Made by a program: the position numbers and the translations under genes. The notes beneath the pieces are model-generated. The model did no database searches. It was given only the letters and a program-made list of their open reading frames with translations, and had not been told where the DNA came from. Source: an uncultured Alphaproteobacteria bacterium (lineage in GTDB: Bacteria > Pseudomonadota > Alphaproteobacteria > HIMB59). From it: a stretch of DNA of 57,183 nt. Location of the stretch: NCBI GenBank assembly GCA_902591315.1, contig CACJAI010000006.1, positions 1 through 57,183 of the forward strand, in the 5' to 3' direction. The stretch's first letter is position 1; every line of letters begins with the position of its first letter. Of this stretch, positions 16,293 to 25,620 are shown one piece after another.

Positions 16293-17945
16293 ATGAGTAA
16301 TTTAAAAAAACAAGCAGTAGAGTTATTTAATAACAAAAAATATGAAAAAAGCTTAAGTATTTTTTTGTCTATTTTAAAAACAAACCCTAAATCAAAAGAC
16401 GTACTTTTATATACCTCTTACAACTATATGAAAATGGGAGATTTTAAAACAGCTATAATTTATTTTGAAAAAATAATTCAATTAGATAAGAAATTACCAC
16501 AAGTATATTACAATATGGGTGTTTGCTTTAATATTTTAGGAAAGAAAATTGATGCTATTGATAGTTTTAAAAAAGCAATTTCTTTAAAAGATAATTATCT
16601 TGAGTCATATATTCAAATTGGTCAATTATTTAAAAAGCTGAGTCTGTTAGATGAAGCAATTAAAATTTACAAATTAGCATTACCTAAGGTGACTCAAAAA
16701 GACACAATTAACGTAAATATTTCAGAAGTTTATTATTTACAAAAAAACTACCAATTATCTATAAAGTATGCAGAGGATGCTCTTAATTTAAATGCAAAAA
16801 ACTATTTTGCAAAAATTAATATAGCAAACTGTCTGATGGACAAGGGAGAAATAGAAAAAGGTATAATTGAGCTTGAACAAGCTAAATTAATTAATTCTAA
16901 TTCCTCAATGGTTTTTAATAATTTAGGCTATGGTTATAAATTATTAGGTAATGAAAATGAGGCAATTATAAACTACAAAAAAGCAATTGAATTAAATCCA
17001 AAACTTCATGATGCACATTTTAATTTGTCACATATACAATTGGCTCAAAATAATTTTATAGATGGCTGGAAAAACTACGAATTTCGTTTTGGAACTCAGA
17101 AAAAATTTACTAATCAATTAAAAACAAACAAGCCTCAATGGGATACAGGATACGGATATGGAACAATATTAATTTGGGGTGAGCAAGGTATTGGAGAGCA
17201 AATACTATTTGGCTCTATATTACCTGATGTTATGTCTAAATTTAAAAAAGTAATATTATGTGTAGAGGATAAGTTAGTAGAAATTTTCCAAAAAAAATTT
17301 AATAAATTAGAGGTTATTCCGTTATCAAAAAAAATAGATGAAAGTATGTTTGATTATCATTTACCAATTTGCTCACTTGGTAAATTTTTTAGGAAAGATC
17401 TAAGAAGTTTTCTTTATAACAAAGAAGAAAATCAAATTGATTATAATACTCAAATATCAAATAGAAAGCTGAAATGTGCTGTTTCTTGGAAAAGTTCAAA
17501 TGAAAATTTGAAGAATATTAAATCAATTTCATTAGAGGATTTGAAGGAAATTTTAATGATAGATAAAATTGATTTTTACAATATTCAGTACACAAATGAG
17601 GATGATGAAGTAGAAGCATTCAAAAAAAAATACGATATAACTATTCACAAGAATAATGAACTCGATACATTTAATGATCTTAATGATCTCAATGAATTTA
17701 TTAAAACATGTGATTTTGTAATTACTGTCAGTAATAGTAATGCACATTTGTCAGCATCCATTGGAAAGACAACATATCTATTGCTACCGAATACAAAAGG
17801 TAAATTTTGGTACTGGGAAAATGAAGAAAATGGTAAAAATATTTGGTATCCATCTATCATAAAATTTAAACAAGAAACACAAGGGGACTGGTCAGAACCA
17901 ATTAAAAAATTAAAAGAAAAAATAATAGAGAAATATTTGTCTTAA
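16293..17945 (+). CDS. TPR-repeat glycosyltransferase-like protein
   Basis: A 550-residue protein with about seven tetratricopeptide repeats in residues 1-245 (for example VYYNMGVCFNILGKKIDAI and NNLGYGYKLLGNENEAI). These are followed by the typical junction FIDGWKNYEFRF and then a C-terminal glycosyltransferase-like domain. That domain shows ILIWGEQGIGEQILFGSILP and ends with VITVSNSNAHLSASIGKTTY and IWYPS, the pattern of GT41/GT9-related TPR proteins. The usual Asp-Thr before the final His is replaced by Ser-Asn, which may alter catalysis. Such proteins are common in bacterial surface-glycosylation islands; acceptor and sugar are unknown. Confidence 0.75.
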   Translation: MSNLKKQAVELFNNKKYEKSLSIFLSILKTNPKSKDVLLYTSYNYMKMGDFKTAIIYFEKIIQLDKKLPQVYYNMGVCFNILGKKIDAIDSFKKAISLKDNYLESYIQIGQLFKKLSLLDEAIKIYKLALPKVTQKDTINVNISEVYYLQKNYQLSIKYAEDALNLNAKNYFAKINIANCLMDKGEIEKGIIELEQAKLINSNSSMVFNNLGYGYKLLGNENEAIINYKKAIELNPKLHDAHFNLSHIQLAQNNFIDGWKNYEFRFGTQKKFTNQLKTNKPQWDTGYGYGTILIWGEQGIGEQILFGSILPDVMSKFKKVILCVEDKLVEIFQKKFNKLEVIPLSKKIDESMFDYHLPICSLGKFFRKDLRSFLYNKEENQIDYNTQISNRKLKCAVSWKSSNENLKNIKSISLEDLKEILMIDKIDFYNIQYTNEDDEVEAFKKKYDITIHKNNELDTFNDLNDLNEFIKTCDFVITVSNSNAHLSASIGKTTYLLLPNTKGKFWYWENEENGKNIWYPSIIKFKQETQGDWSEPIKKLKEKIIEKYLS

Positions 17946-18032
17946 AAAAACAGCAATCATGTATTAGAGTAATTTTTAATAATTATTTTGTAAAATTTTT
18001 AATACACCAGGTAACTTAATAAATAGAAATAA

Positions 18033-18836
18033 ATGTCTTTAGCTTTTGTCTCAACTATGAATAAAAAACTTTATGATGAGTACGGCAAAAGATTTATAAA
18101 TGAATTTATTGATAATGCTCATGAAGATATAAAATTATTCATTATATTTGAGGGAAATTGTCCAAATGAAATTATTAATTTAAAGAAGAATTTAATAACA
18201 ATTCCTTTAATGAATGCAGAACACAATAAATTTATAAGATTTTTTGGAAATTTATTTGAAGCAAAAGGTCTAAAGGTTCGCTTTTTTGAGGAAAATGGTC
18301 AGAAAAAGATAAATCTTAATCAGGATTACAAGTTTAATGCAGTGAGATTTTCTTTTAAGCCTTTTTCCATACATCAAGTTCTAGAGTATTTACCTGATGA
18401 TTTAGAATATTTAATTTGGACTGATGCCGATTTAAGGTGCAAGAAAAATTTTAATTTCAACTCTCTTCAAAGATTTCTGCCTAGCAAAGACGAACTGATG
18501 TCCTACTTAGGAAGGAGGAATCAATATTCTGAGTGTGGTTTTTTAGGTTTTAATCTTGAACACAATGAATTCGAAAATTTTATAAATCGAATAATAAAAA
18601 TTTATACCTCTGGTGAAATCTTTTCGTTACAAGAATGGCATGACAGCTTTATATGGGATCACGTTAGATCAGAATATGAAAATAAAGAAATAAAGTTTAA
18701 AAATATTTCAAATAAAGGCTTTGATCATTACCATCCCTTTATTAATTCAGGACTTGAAGAATTTTTTGATCATCTTAAGGGTCCCAACAGAAAGAAAGAT
18801 GGGGCATCACCAGATAAGGATTATTTAGGTAAATGA
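18033..18836 (+). CDS. Glycosyltransferase-like protein (DxD)
   Basis: A 267-residue soluble protein. It opens LAFVSTMNKKLYDEYGKRF and has a VRFSFKPFSIHQVLEYL helix before the strand-loop LIWTDADLR, with a D-A-D motif at residues 131-133. It continues with GRRNQYSECGFLGFNL and EWHDSFIWDHVR. These are hallmarks of GT-A-type transferases acting on nucleotide-sugars with a metal, where a later Cys-Gly-Phe-Leu-Gly segment contacts the acceptor and a Trp-His-Asp follows. The exact family is not clear to me. It stands alone between 87- and 60-base AT-rich spacers, consistent with its own promoter. Confidence 0.6.
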   Translation: MSLAFVSTMNKKLYDEYGKRFINEFIDNAHEDIKLFIIFEGNCPNEIINLKKNLITIPLMNAEHNKFIRFFGNLFEAKGLKVRFFEENGQKKINLNQDYKFNAVRFSFKPFSIHQVLEYLPDDLEYLIWTDADLRCKKNFNFNSLQRFLPSKDELMSYLGRRNQYSECGFLGFNLEHNEFENFINRIIKIYTSGEIFSLQEWHDSFIWDHVRSEYENKEIKFKNISNKGFDHYHPFINSGLEEFFDHLKGPNRKKDGASPDKDYLGK

Positions 18837-18896
18837 CAAAACTATAAATATTTCTAATAATAATAAAATGCAACTATTAGATCCTCATAAAATTAT

Positions 18897-19799
18897 ATGA
18901 ACATTGGTATTTTTCTTAAATCAGCAAATGATATTTATTTTGAACAAGCACTAGTCTACTTTGCTGAAGGAATTAAACAACATGGAGAAAATCCAATATT
19001 AATTGATGCAGAAACATATCAAGATTGCGACATTAGTATTTTCTTTGGATCGTGGAAAAGTTCTAATTATTTACATCACAAGTTAAAAAATGAGATAGTA
19101 AAAAAATCTGATAAATTTGTTTGTCTTGAAACACCTTTGATTGGTAGACGTGAAGTTAAACCAATTTTTGATGATGACTCTTTTCGAGTGGGTGTGAATG
19201 GTTTTTTAAATAATAATGGTATTTTTTATAAAGGTGAATGTCCCTCTGACAGATGGGACTTAATTAGTAAGAAATTTAATTTAAAGCTTGATGACTGGAA
19301 TGTTCCGGATCCCAATGCTCCAATATTGGTCGCTTTACAGTTACCCCACGATGCATCTTTACGGGGATGTAATATAATAGAATGGGCATTTAGTATAAGT
19401 AAGCAAATTCGTTCGGTTAGTGAGAGAAAAATTGTAATTAGAACACCACAATTAGAAAAAAAATACGAAAAGAAGTGGATTGATGAACTAATGAATATTA
19501 ATAATATATTTTTTCAAACTGGTACAAAAAAAAATCTAATACCTACTTTGAAAACTAGTCACTGCACTGTTACATATACTTCTGGTTTGGCAGTTGATTC
19601 GCTAATCAATGGCTGTCCAACAATTGCATGTAACGAAGGAAATTTTTGTTATGAGGTTTCGCAAAATGATCCGCTTGAAGTCGAAAATATAAAATATTTT
19701 GACAGGTCTCAATGGATTAACAACTTATCATACTGTCAATGGGATCTGCTTGAAATAAAAAACGGGAGCTGTTGGGAACATATAAAAAAAATAATATAA
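18897..19799 (+). CDS. GT-B-like glycan-biosynthesis protein
   Basis: A 300-residue soluble protein with two Rossmann-like halves. The first contains NIGIFLKSANDIYFEQAL, FFGSWKSSNYLH and VCLETPLIGR. The second begins PILVALQLPHDASLRGCN, then IVIRTPQLEKK, TYTSGLAVDSLINGCPTIA and NEGNFCYEVS. The LQLPxDxSLRG segment is characteristic of a capsule/LPS-type transferase group seen in marine bacteria and phages, which lacks a named activity. The Ser-Gly then Gly-Cys-Pro-Thr arrangement would bind the nucleotide-sugar. It is followed after 14 bases by the exported lyase-like gene. Confidence 0.5.
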   Translation: MNIGIFLKSANDIYFEQALVYFAEGIKQHGENPILIDAETYQDCDISIFFGSWKSSNYLHHKLKNEIVKKSDKFVCLETPLIGRREVKPIFDDDSFRVGVNGFLNNNGIFYKGECPSDRWDLISKKFNLKLDDWNVPDPNAPILVALQLPHDASLRGCNIIEWAFSISKQIRSVSERKIVIRTPQLEKKYEKKWIDELMNINNIFFQTGTKKNLIPTLKTSHCTVTYTSGLAVDSLINGCPTIACNEGNFCYEVSQNDPLEVENIKYFDRSQWINNLSYCQWDLLEIKNGSCWEHIKKII

Positions 19800-19813
19800 A
19801 CTATTAAGTAATA

Positions 19814-20689
19814 ATGATTGTAAAATCAGTCAGTAAAATATCCAAAATAATATTTATTTTATTAGTTTTCAAAACTAATGCCTTGTCTAATAATTTCCTT
19901 ATTGATCAAGATGATAAATTATTCATAGAAACGACAAATAGTGGTTTTAAATTTCATAAAAATTTTATGAGCCAAAATAAACATAACTTTAATTATATTA
20001 TGGACAATTCTAAATCACGTAGTGGAAATTATTATCAAAAATTTGAACTTAGAAATGGTGATTGTTTTGGTGATGAAAAATGGAATGATTGTAAAAATGA
20101 TAGACAAAGGATTGAACTTTCATCAGAGCCAAATCAACCAGTTTCTGGAAAACAATGTTATGGTTATAGTATAAAACTTTCTTATGATTTTACCGATATT
20201 AGAAAAGTTAGCACTACATTGGGCCAGATACATCAAAAGGGTGGCCCATCTGGAAAAGCAAATAGTTTATCTTCCTTCCCACCGTTGATTCAGGTTGATG
20301 CTAGAAAGGGAAATTTGTATTTAAATTGGCATAAATTAAGTGGTTCAAGAGACGATGTTAAGGATGAGTCAAAATATTATAAATTAAAAACATTAAAAAG
20401 CATGAAAGGCGTGTGGACAGATATCTCTTTATGCTTAGATTTTGAAAATAAGAGAATAGATGCCTGGGTTGATGGGAATAATGTTGTAAAGATTTTACAG
20501 TCACCGATATTTTTTGTTCCAGAGTCAATTTACTTTAAGCACGGTATATATCAGTCATTCGTAAGTAACTACACATCATTCAAAGGGGGGACACCTACAC
20601 AAATTGTATATTATGACGAAGTAAGAAGGGGCAGTTCTATTGAAGACGTAGATATCAACGTTAACCCCGATTTAAAATTTGTTGATTAA
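19814..20689 (+). CDS. Exported polysaccharide-lyase-like protein
   Basis: A 291-residue protein with a signal peptide (hydrophobic core about residues 9-19, likely cleavage near ALS-NN). The mature part has DRQRIELSSEP, then YGYSIKLSYDF, TLGQIHQKGGPSG, a WTDISLCLDFENKRIDAWVDG stretch and IYFKHGIYQSF near the end. This order matches the heparin-lyase-I-like Polysacc_lyase family (PF14099), beta-jelly-roll enzymes that cleave acidic polysaccharides. QRIEL and the H-Q-K strand contribute to the active-site groove. The substrate is unknown; it could trim the organism's own surface glycan or attack an external polymer. It is the last gene of the island before tRNA-Gly. Confidence 0.65.
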   Translation: MIVKSVSKISKIIFILLVFKTNALSNNFLIDQDDKLFIETTNSGFKFHKNFMSQNKHNFNYIMDNSKSRSGNYYQKFELRNGDCFGDEKWNDCKNDRQRIELSSEPNQPVSGKQCYGYSIKLSYDFTDIRKVSTTLGQIHQKGGPSGKANSLSSFPPLIQVDARKGNLYLNWHKLSGSRDDVKDESKYYKLKTLKSMKGVWTDISLCLDFENKRIDAWVDGNNVVKILQSPIFFVPESIYFKHGIYQSFVSNYTSFKGGTPTQIVYYDEVRRGSSIEDVDINVNPDLKFVD

Positions 20690-20704
20690 TATGGTTATAT
20701 AATT

Positions 20705-20779
20705 TGGAGCGGGCGAAGGGATTCGAACCCTCGACTTCAACCTTGGCAAGGTTGCGCTCTACCCCTGAGCTACGCCCGC
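20705..20779 (-). tRNA. tRNA-Gly (anticodon GCC)
   Basis: The reverse strand folds into a full cloverleaf. Acceptor stem is GCGGGCG/CGCCCGC, the D arm is GCTC-AGGGGTA-GAGC, and the anticodon stem-loop is CAACC-TTGCCAA-GGTTG with GCC as anticodon. The T loop GGTTCGAATC is normal. The discriminator base is T and the CCA end is encoded at 20705-20707. The glycan island lies on its 3' side, the usual side for integration, but no duplicate of the tRNA end was found. Confidence 0.97.
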
Positions 20780-20887
20780 TTTAATGTGTTAAAACGATGT
20801 TATTTTATAAACCTCAAATTAAAACCTATCAAGGTAAAAGGTAATTTCGTTTGTTGTAAATACAGTATTTGATACTATTTCTAAAAC

Positions 20888-21757
20888 ATGAGTTTTGTAA
20901 TTGACATTAACCAAGATCAGTTTGTAGATGAAGTAATTGAAAAATCTAAAACTGTACCTGTAATAGTAGACTTTTGGGCACCCTGGTGTGGACCTTGCAA
21001 GCAGTTAACACCAATACTCGAAAAAGTGGTTAACAAAAAAAATGGAAAAATAATACTTGCAAAAATTAATGTTGACGAAAACCAAGGAATATCCTCCCAG
21101 CTAAATATCCAGTCAATTCCAACTGTTTACGGATTTGTTGATGGTAAACCGATAGATGCCTTTCAAGGCGCTCAGCCAGAGAGCAAAATAGATGCTATGG
21201 CAGATAAAATGATTGAGGCAACACCTGGAAATGAAATACCCAAGATTATTGAAGAAGCATATCAATTACTTGCAGATCAAAAATTTGAAGAGTCCTTAAA
21301 GCTTTTTGAAAATCTGGTTGCCATGGATCCAGGAAATCCAAAAATAATTTCTGGAATGTTAAGAAGTCTACTTCAACTTAAGAAATTTGATGAAGCTAAA
21401 GAAATAATAGAATCATTAGATGATAATGTTCTGAAGGATGAAGAGATTATTAAAGTTAAGAAGCTCTTAGATAGTACTAATACAAAAAATGATGAGGGGC
21501 TTGATGAAAAATTAATTCAAGAAGTTAATGCTAATCCTGAAAATATGGATCTACGCTATAAACTAGCTAATAATTATCTTTCATTAAATGAGACTGAAAA
21601 AGGTTTTAATGAGCTTTTAAAATTATTTGAACAAAACCCTAGTTGGAACGATGAAGCTGCAAAGAAAAAACTTTTAGAATTTTTTGACCTATTAGGTTTT
21701 AGTGATCCAAATGTAATAAATGCTCGAAAAAAATTATCAAGTATAATGTTTAAGTGA
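20888..21757 (+). CDS. cnoX: Thioredoxin-TPR protein, CnoX/YbbN family
   Basis: A 289-residue protein with an N-terminal thioredoxin domain (about residues 1-108) and C-terminal TPR-type helices (about 115-289). The redox site is intact: VDFWAPWCGPCKQL, followed by the cis-proline loop IQSIPTVYGF. CnoX combines holdase chaperone activity with thioredoxin-like redox function; the E. coli protein has lost the first active-site Cys, whereas alphaproteobacterial versions such as Caulobacter's keep WCGPC as seen here. It overlaps the LON-domain gene by four bases. A simple thioredoxin is excluded by the long C-terminal extension. Confidence 0.88.
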   Translation: MSFVIDINQDQFVDEVIEKSKTVPVIVDFWAPWCGPCKQLTPILEKVVNKKNGKIILAKINVDENQGISSQLNIQSIPTVYGFVDGKPIDAFQGAQPESKIDAMADKMIEATPGNEIPKIIEEAYQLLADQKFEESLKLFENLVAMDPGNPKIISGMLRSLLQLKKFDEAKEIIESLDDNVLKDEEIIKVKKLLDSTNTKNDEGLDEKLIQEVNANPENMDLRYKLANNYLSLNETEKGFNELLKLFEQNPSWNDEAAKKKLLEFFDLLGFSDPNVINARKKLSSIMFK

Positions 21758-22416
21758 TGGATGATAATATAAAAAAACTTTTTGAAATCGACTCGAAAAA
21801 AATTCCAAGTTCGATACCAATATTTCCTTTAGATAATGTTTTGTTACTACCCTTTGGAAAATTACCTCTTAACATATTTGAAGAAAGATATATCAAGATG
21901 ACACTCGATAGTTTAAAGAATCATAGGATGATCGGTATAATACAGCCTAAAAATAATAACAATGAATTATTCCAAATGGGGTGTATTGGCAAAATAACTT
22001 CTTATATCGAAACTCCAGACTATCGCTTGGTTCTCAACTTAGAGGGTGTTTGTAGGTTTGTTCTTCAAGAGAGGGAACTTGTACCACAAGGTTATTATCA
22101 AGCAACCATTGACTGCCAAGATTATCTTTCAGACTTAAATAACATGGAACCTAATGTCGATCGATCAGAATTAATTCAAAAATATACCAACTTTTTTAAA
22201 ATGAAAAAATTAGACATTGATAAAGATGTGTTAGCTGAAACATCAAATTTACAACTTTTATCAACTTTAGCTATGCTGGCTCCCTTTAACAAAATAGACA
22301 AACAGGCAATACTCGAGTCACCAAATATTTCAACAAGAATAAGTACAATTAACTCTATTCTTGATTTGAACACATTCCAGGTTGTAAGTAATAAAAATCC
22401 TAATCAGTTAAATTAG
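21754..22416 (+). CDS. LON substrate-binding domain protein
   Basis: A 220-residue protein made of the Lon N-terminal (LAN) domain only, with no ATPase or protease part. The start SSIPIFPLDNVLLLPFGKLPLNIFEERY is the classic opening, followed by MGCIGKITSYIETPDYRLVLNLEGVCRF. The C-terminal helical part ends with TISTINSILDLN. In alphaproteobacteria this gene follows the thioredoxin-TPR gene, as here, suggesting a shared role in protein quality control, but no function is established. It ends in a 17-base overlap with the convergent ubiH-like gene. Confidence 0.85.
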   Translation: MMDDNIKKLFEIDSKKIPSSIPIFPLDNVLLLPFGKLPLNIFEERYIKMTLDSLKNHRMIGIIQPKNNNNELFQMGCIGKITSYIETPDYRLVLNLEGVCRFVLQERELVPQGYYQATIDCQDYLSDLNNMEPNVDRSELIQKYTNFFKMKKLDIDKDVLAETSNLQLLSTLAMLAPFNKIDKQAILESPNISTRISTINSILDLNTFQVVSNKNPNQLN

Positions 22417-23521
22417 ACCTTCCCATAGCCTGTTTTATAAATAAATCTCTAATAAATTTTAAATTAACAAGGGAATTAAATCCTAACTTTATAATTTGAG
22501 TATTTAAAGAGCTTTTATTTTCATATAAGTAATTTAATACAGATGTAAAACTTAAATAAATAACACTCTCAATAATTCTTCTGGAATAATAGGCTGAATT
22601 GAAATTTTTTGATTCAATGCTGTATTGATCTAACAAATTACATAATGTTTGAATGTCTTTAACGCCCAAATTCCAGCCTTGACCTGCAACTGGATGTATG
22701 GATTTTAGACTATCTCCGATATAGATATAGTTTTTATTATTTTTTAAAATATGAGGAGTAATAGGGTATTTATATATAAAGCTATCAAAAGTTAGTTTAC
22801 CATGCGATTCTGAAATTTTTTCAAATATCAGTTTTTGTATTTTAGATTTATTTGTTTTTTCTTTTGAAGAATAAATGAAAGTTGATGTTTTTTTATCATG
22901 ATTAGGTGATGGTAAAATAGCCAAAGGTCCTTCGTGTGTAAAGAATTCATATGCTATGTTTTTATGACTCAAGGAGTGTTTAAAAAAGCCAACATAAGAG
23001 TGATGTTGTTGGTCAAAAATAACACTACTGTGATTTTTATCTGAAATAATATTTTTACCAACACTTACTACTACTTTTTTAAAAATATAATTCTTTTTAT
23101 TTATAATAAGTTTTTTATTTGGTAAGACATCTCTAATATCAAAATTAATACCAGAAACTAAAATTTTCAATTTTTCTAATTTATCTATTGCAATTTTATG
23201 CATATCTTTATTGAAGATAACATTACCCATGGTTTCTTTATCATTTTCGAAAACAAGGTCCTGTGTATTATAGTTATCTTGAATAACGATTTTATTAATT
23301 GGTTGTGGCTTAATTTTAAGTTTATTCCAGACACCTAACTTTTTTAAGAAATCAACAGAATTAGCATTTACTGCTAAAGTTCTTTTATCTTTATTAATGC
23401 TATTTTTCTTATCTATTACTAAAACTGTAAATTTTTTTTTAACTAAAGCCAAAGCTGCAAGAGCTCCTATTAGGCCAGCACCAATTATTAAAAAATCATA
23501 TTTATATATTTTATTTTTCAT
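22400..23521 (-). CDS. UbiH/UbiF/UbiL-family FAD monooxygenase
   Basis: A flavoprotein hydroxylase of the ubiquinone-biosynthesis group, about 373 residues. The N-terminal dinucleotide fold is YDFLIIGAGLIGALAALAL, and the second FAD motif is IYIGDSLKSIHPVAGQGWNLG near residues 285-305. The canonical G-D-A-A-H there is G-D-S-L-K, a mild departure. It should add a ring hydroxyl on the ubiquinone precursor; which position cannot be told from sequence. The frame runs to 23593, but ATG 23521 gives MKNKIYKYDFLIIGAG, the normal start, and leaves a 26-base gap to divergent ftsK. Confidence 0.88.
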   Translation of the reverse strand: MKNKIYKYDFLIIGAGLIGALAALALVKKKFTVLVIDKKNSINKDKRTLAVNANSVDFLKKLGVWNKLKIKPQPINKIVIQDNYNTQDLVFENDKETMGNVIFNKDMHKIAIDKLEKLKILVSGINFDIRDVLPNKKLIINKKNYIFKKVVVSVGKNIISDKNHSSVIFDQQHHSYVGFFKHSLSHKNIAYEFFTHEGPLAILPSPNHDKKTSTFIYSSKEKTNKSKIQKLIFEKISESHGKLTFDSFIYKYPITPHILKNNKNYIYIGDSLKSIHPVAGQGWNLGVKDIQTLCNLLDQYSIESKNFNSAYYSRRIIESVIYLSFTSVLNYLYENKSSLNTQIIKLGFNSLVNLKFIRDLFIKQAMGRSNLTD

Positions 23522-23547
23522 TAAGACGCATATATTTATTAAAAACA

Positions 23548-25620
23548 ATGAAGAATAGCTATATTCCAGAAATCTTAAAAGAAAAAATCTCAAAGATTAC
23601 TTATTTTTTATATGCCACTCTCCTTTTAACAATCTGTATCTTGTCTGCTATTGCTTTATTTTCATTTAGTATAAATGATAACTCTTTCTTAACCAGCACC
23701 AGTAATACATCACAAAATGTTTTAGGGAATATTGGATCATACTATGCTAGTTTTCTCTTTTACACATTTGGTATTTTAGCATATTTAATTATAATTTTTT
23801 TCCTCATATATTCTTTACTCGTATATTTTTATAAAAGTCCAAATTACTTTTTTATAAGATTATTTTTATTTTTTATTAGTTTAATCTTAATACCTCAAAT
23901 CTTAATTGAGTTTAATATACAGCCTACATTTATTGACTCCCTAGAAGTATGGGGGGTTTTTGCTAGTCAATTAAATGATCTCTATGTCATTAAATATGTA
24001 AGTTATATTCTAACATTTTTAGGTTTGATAGTTTTCTTCTTTTCACAGAATATTTTAAGTTTATTTAAAATACCGAGAATTAGATTTAATATTTTAAAAA
24101 GAAATACTAAAAATAGTTTTATAAGTCAAAAAATAAAAAAAGAACCAATTATAAATAATAACCAAGAATATTTTTCATCTGAAGAAGAAGAAATTAAAGA
24201 ATATAAAAATAAAAAAAATTTTGATCAAAAAACAAAATATTTTTCTCCATCACTTGAAATCTTAGACTCAAATAATTCTTCATCTAAAAAGAAAATTGAA
24301 AAAGAGGATTTTAAGGCTATATCAGATTTACTCGAAAAAGTATTTCAAGACTTTAATATTGAAATACAAGTTGTGAATGTAAAGCTTGGTCCAGTTGTTA
24401 CATTATTTGAAATTTTGCCCGCTGCAGGAATAAAAATAAATACAATAATTAATTTAGCAGACGATATCTCTAGAAGTATGGGAGTTGGAGCAGTTCGGAT
24501 ATCACAGATATATGGAACACAATACTTAGGGGTAGAGGTCCCTAATGAAAGAAGAGAAGCTGTTACAATCAAGGAACTTTTAAGTAATGAGAATTTTAAA
24601 AATACTTCATTCAAAATACCAATATGCATAGGGAAAGATATTTCTGGAAATATTGAGGTAATAGATTTAAGTAAAACACCTCACTTATTGGTAGCCGGTA
24701 CTACAGGTTCAGGTAAATCAGTTTTTATAAATACTTTACTTGCGAGTATATTGTATAAATTTTCTCCAGACGATTTACGATTAATACTAATAGATCCAAA
24801 AATGTTAGAGCTTAGTGTTTATAATGACATTGCCCACTTGTTAACACCAGTTGTAACGGAACCAAAAAAAGCAATTTTAGCTCTTAAGTGGGTATGCAAA
24901 GAAATGGAAAGAAGGTATTCTTTGATGAACGAAGAAAATACAAGAAGCTTGGAAGGCTTTAACGAAAAATCATCAGAAAAACTTCCTTACATTGTTGTAT
25001 TCATTGACGAAATGGCAGATTTAATGATGACTGCTGGTAAAGAAGTTGAACATTATGTTCAAAGACTCGCACAAATGGCAAGAGCATGTGGAATACATTT
25101 AGTAATGGCAACACAAAGACCTAGTGTTGATATTATCACAGGAAGCATCAAAGCAAACTTTCCTTCAAGGATTAGTTTTCAAGTTGCTAGCAAATATGAT
25201 AGTAGGACCGTACTTGGTGAGATAGGTGCTGAGCAATTACTTGGAAATGGAGATATGCTCATGTCAAAAAATGGAGGAAACATAATTCGTTATCAATCTG
25301 CGTTTATATCAGATAACGAAGTAAATAAATTAATAAGTGAAATCAAAAAAAGCCAAGAGGTCAAATACCTTGAAGAGCTTGATGAAATAATTAAAAATAA
25401 TGATGAGAATTTTGATACCTTAAGTGATGAGGATGAGATATTGATAAATAAATCAATCGACCTTATAAAATTAAGTAATAAGGCATCAACAAGTTATTTG
25501 CAAAGAAACTTTCAAATTGGTTACAATAAAGCTGCAAGGCTCATGGAGGCTTTAGAACAAAGAGGTATCGTGTCTCCACCCAATCATGCGGGTAAAAGAG
25601 AGATTTTAATCAATAATTAA
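23548..25620 (+). CDS. ftsK: DNA translocase FtsK
   Basis: Septal DNA pump that coordinates chromosome dimer resolution with division. The N-terminal part (about residues 15-180) has four membrane helices, followed by a short polar linker (about 190-245, far shorter than in E. coli). The motor has LLVAGTTGSGKSVFINTLLA (Walker A near residue 385), LILIDPKMLELSVYNDIAHL, FIDEMADLMM (Walker B) and VMATQRPSVDIITG. The C-terminal gamma winged helix (about 630-690) ends with YNKAARLMEALEQRGIVSPP. At 690 residues it is compact but complete. It overlaps the convergent regulator-like gene by 15 bases. Confidence 0.96.
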   Translation: MKNSYIPEILKEKISKITYFLYATLLLTICILSAIALFSFSINDNSFLTSTSNTSQNVLGNIGSYYASFLFYTFGILAYLIIIFFLIYSLLVYFYKSPNYFFIRLFLFFISLILIPQILIEFNIQPTFIDSLEVWGVFASQLNDLYVIKYVSYILTFLGLIVFFFSQNILSLFKIPRIRFNILKRNTKNSFISQKIKKEPIINNNQEYFSSEEEEIKEYKNKKNFDQKTKYFSPSLEILDSNNSSSKKKIEKEDFKAISDLLEKVFQDFNIEIQVVNVKLGPVVTLFEILPAAGIKINTIINLADDISRSMGVGAVRISQIYGTQYLGVEVPNERREAVTIKELLSNENFKNTSFKIPICIGKDISGNIEVIDLSKTPHLLVAGTTGSGKSVFINTLLASILYKFSPDDLRLILIDPKMLELSVYNDIAHLLTPVVTEPKKAILALKWVCKEMERRYSLMNEENTRSLEGFNEKSSEKLPYIVVFIDEMADLMMTAGKEVEHYVQRLAQMARACGIHLVMATQRPSVDIITGSIKANFPSRISFQVASKYDSRTVLGEIGAEQLLGNGDMLMSKNGGNIIRYQSAFISDNEVNKLISEIKKSQEVKYLEELDEIIKNNDENFDTLSDEDEILINKSIDLIKLSNKASTSYLQRNFQIGYNKAARLMEALEQRGIVSPPNHAGKREILINN

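Noticed and set aside
14322-20704. Prophage or integrative element at tRNA-Gly
   Set aside because: No integrase, terminase, capsid or transposase gene, and no duplicate of the tRNA end near 14.3 kb.
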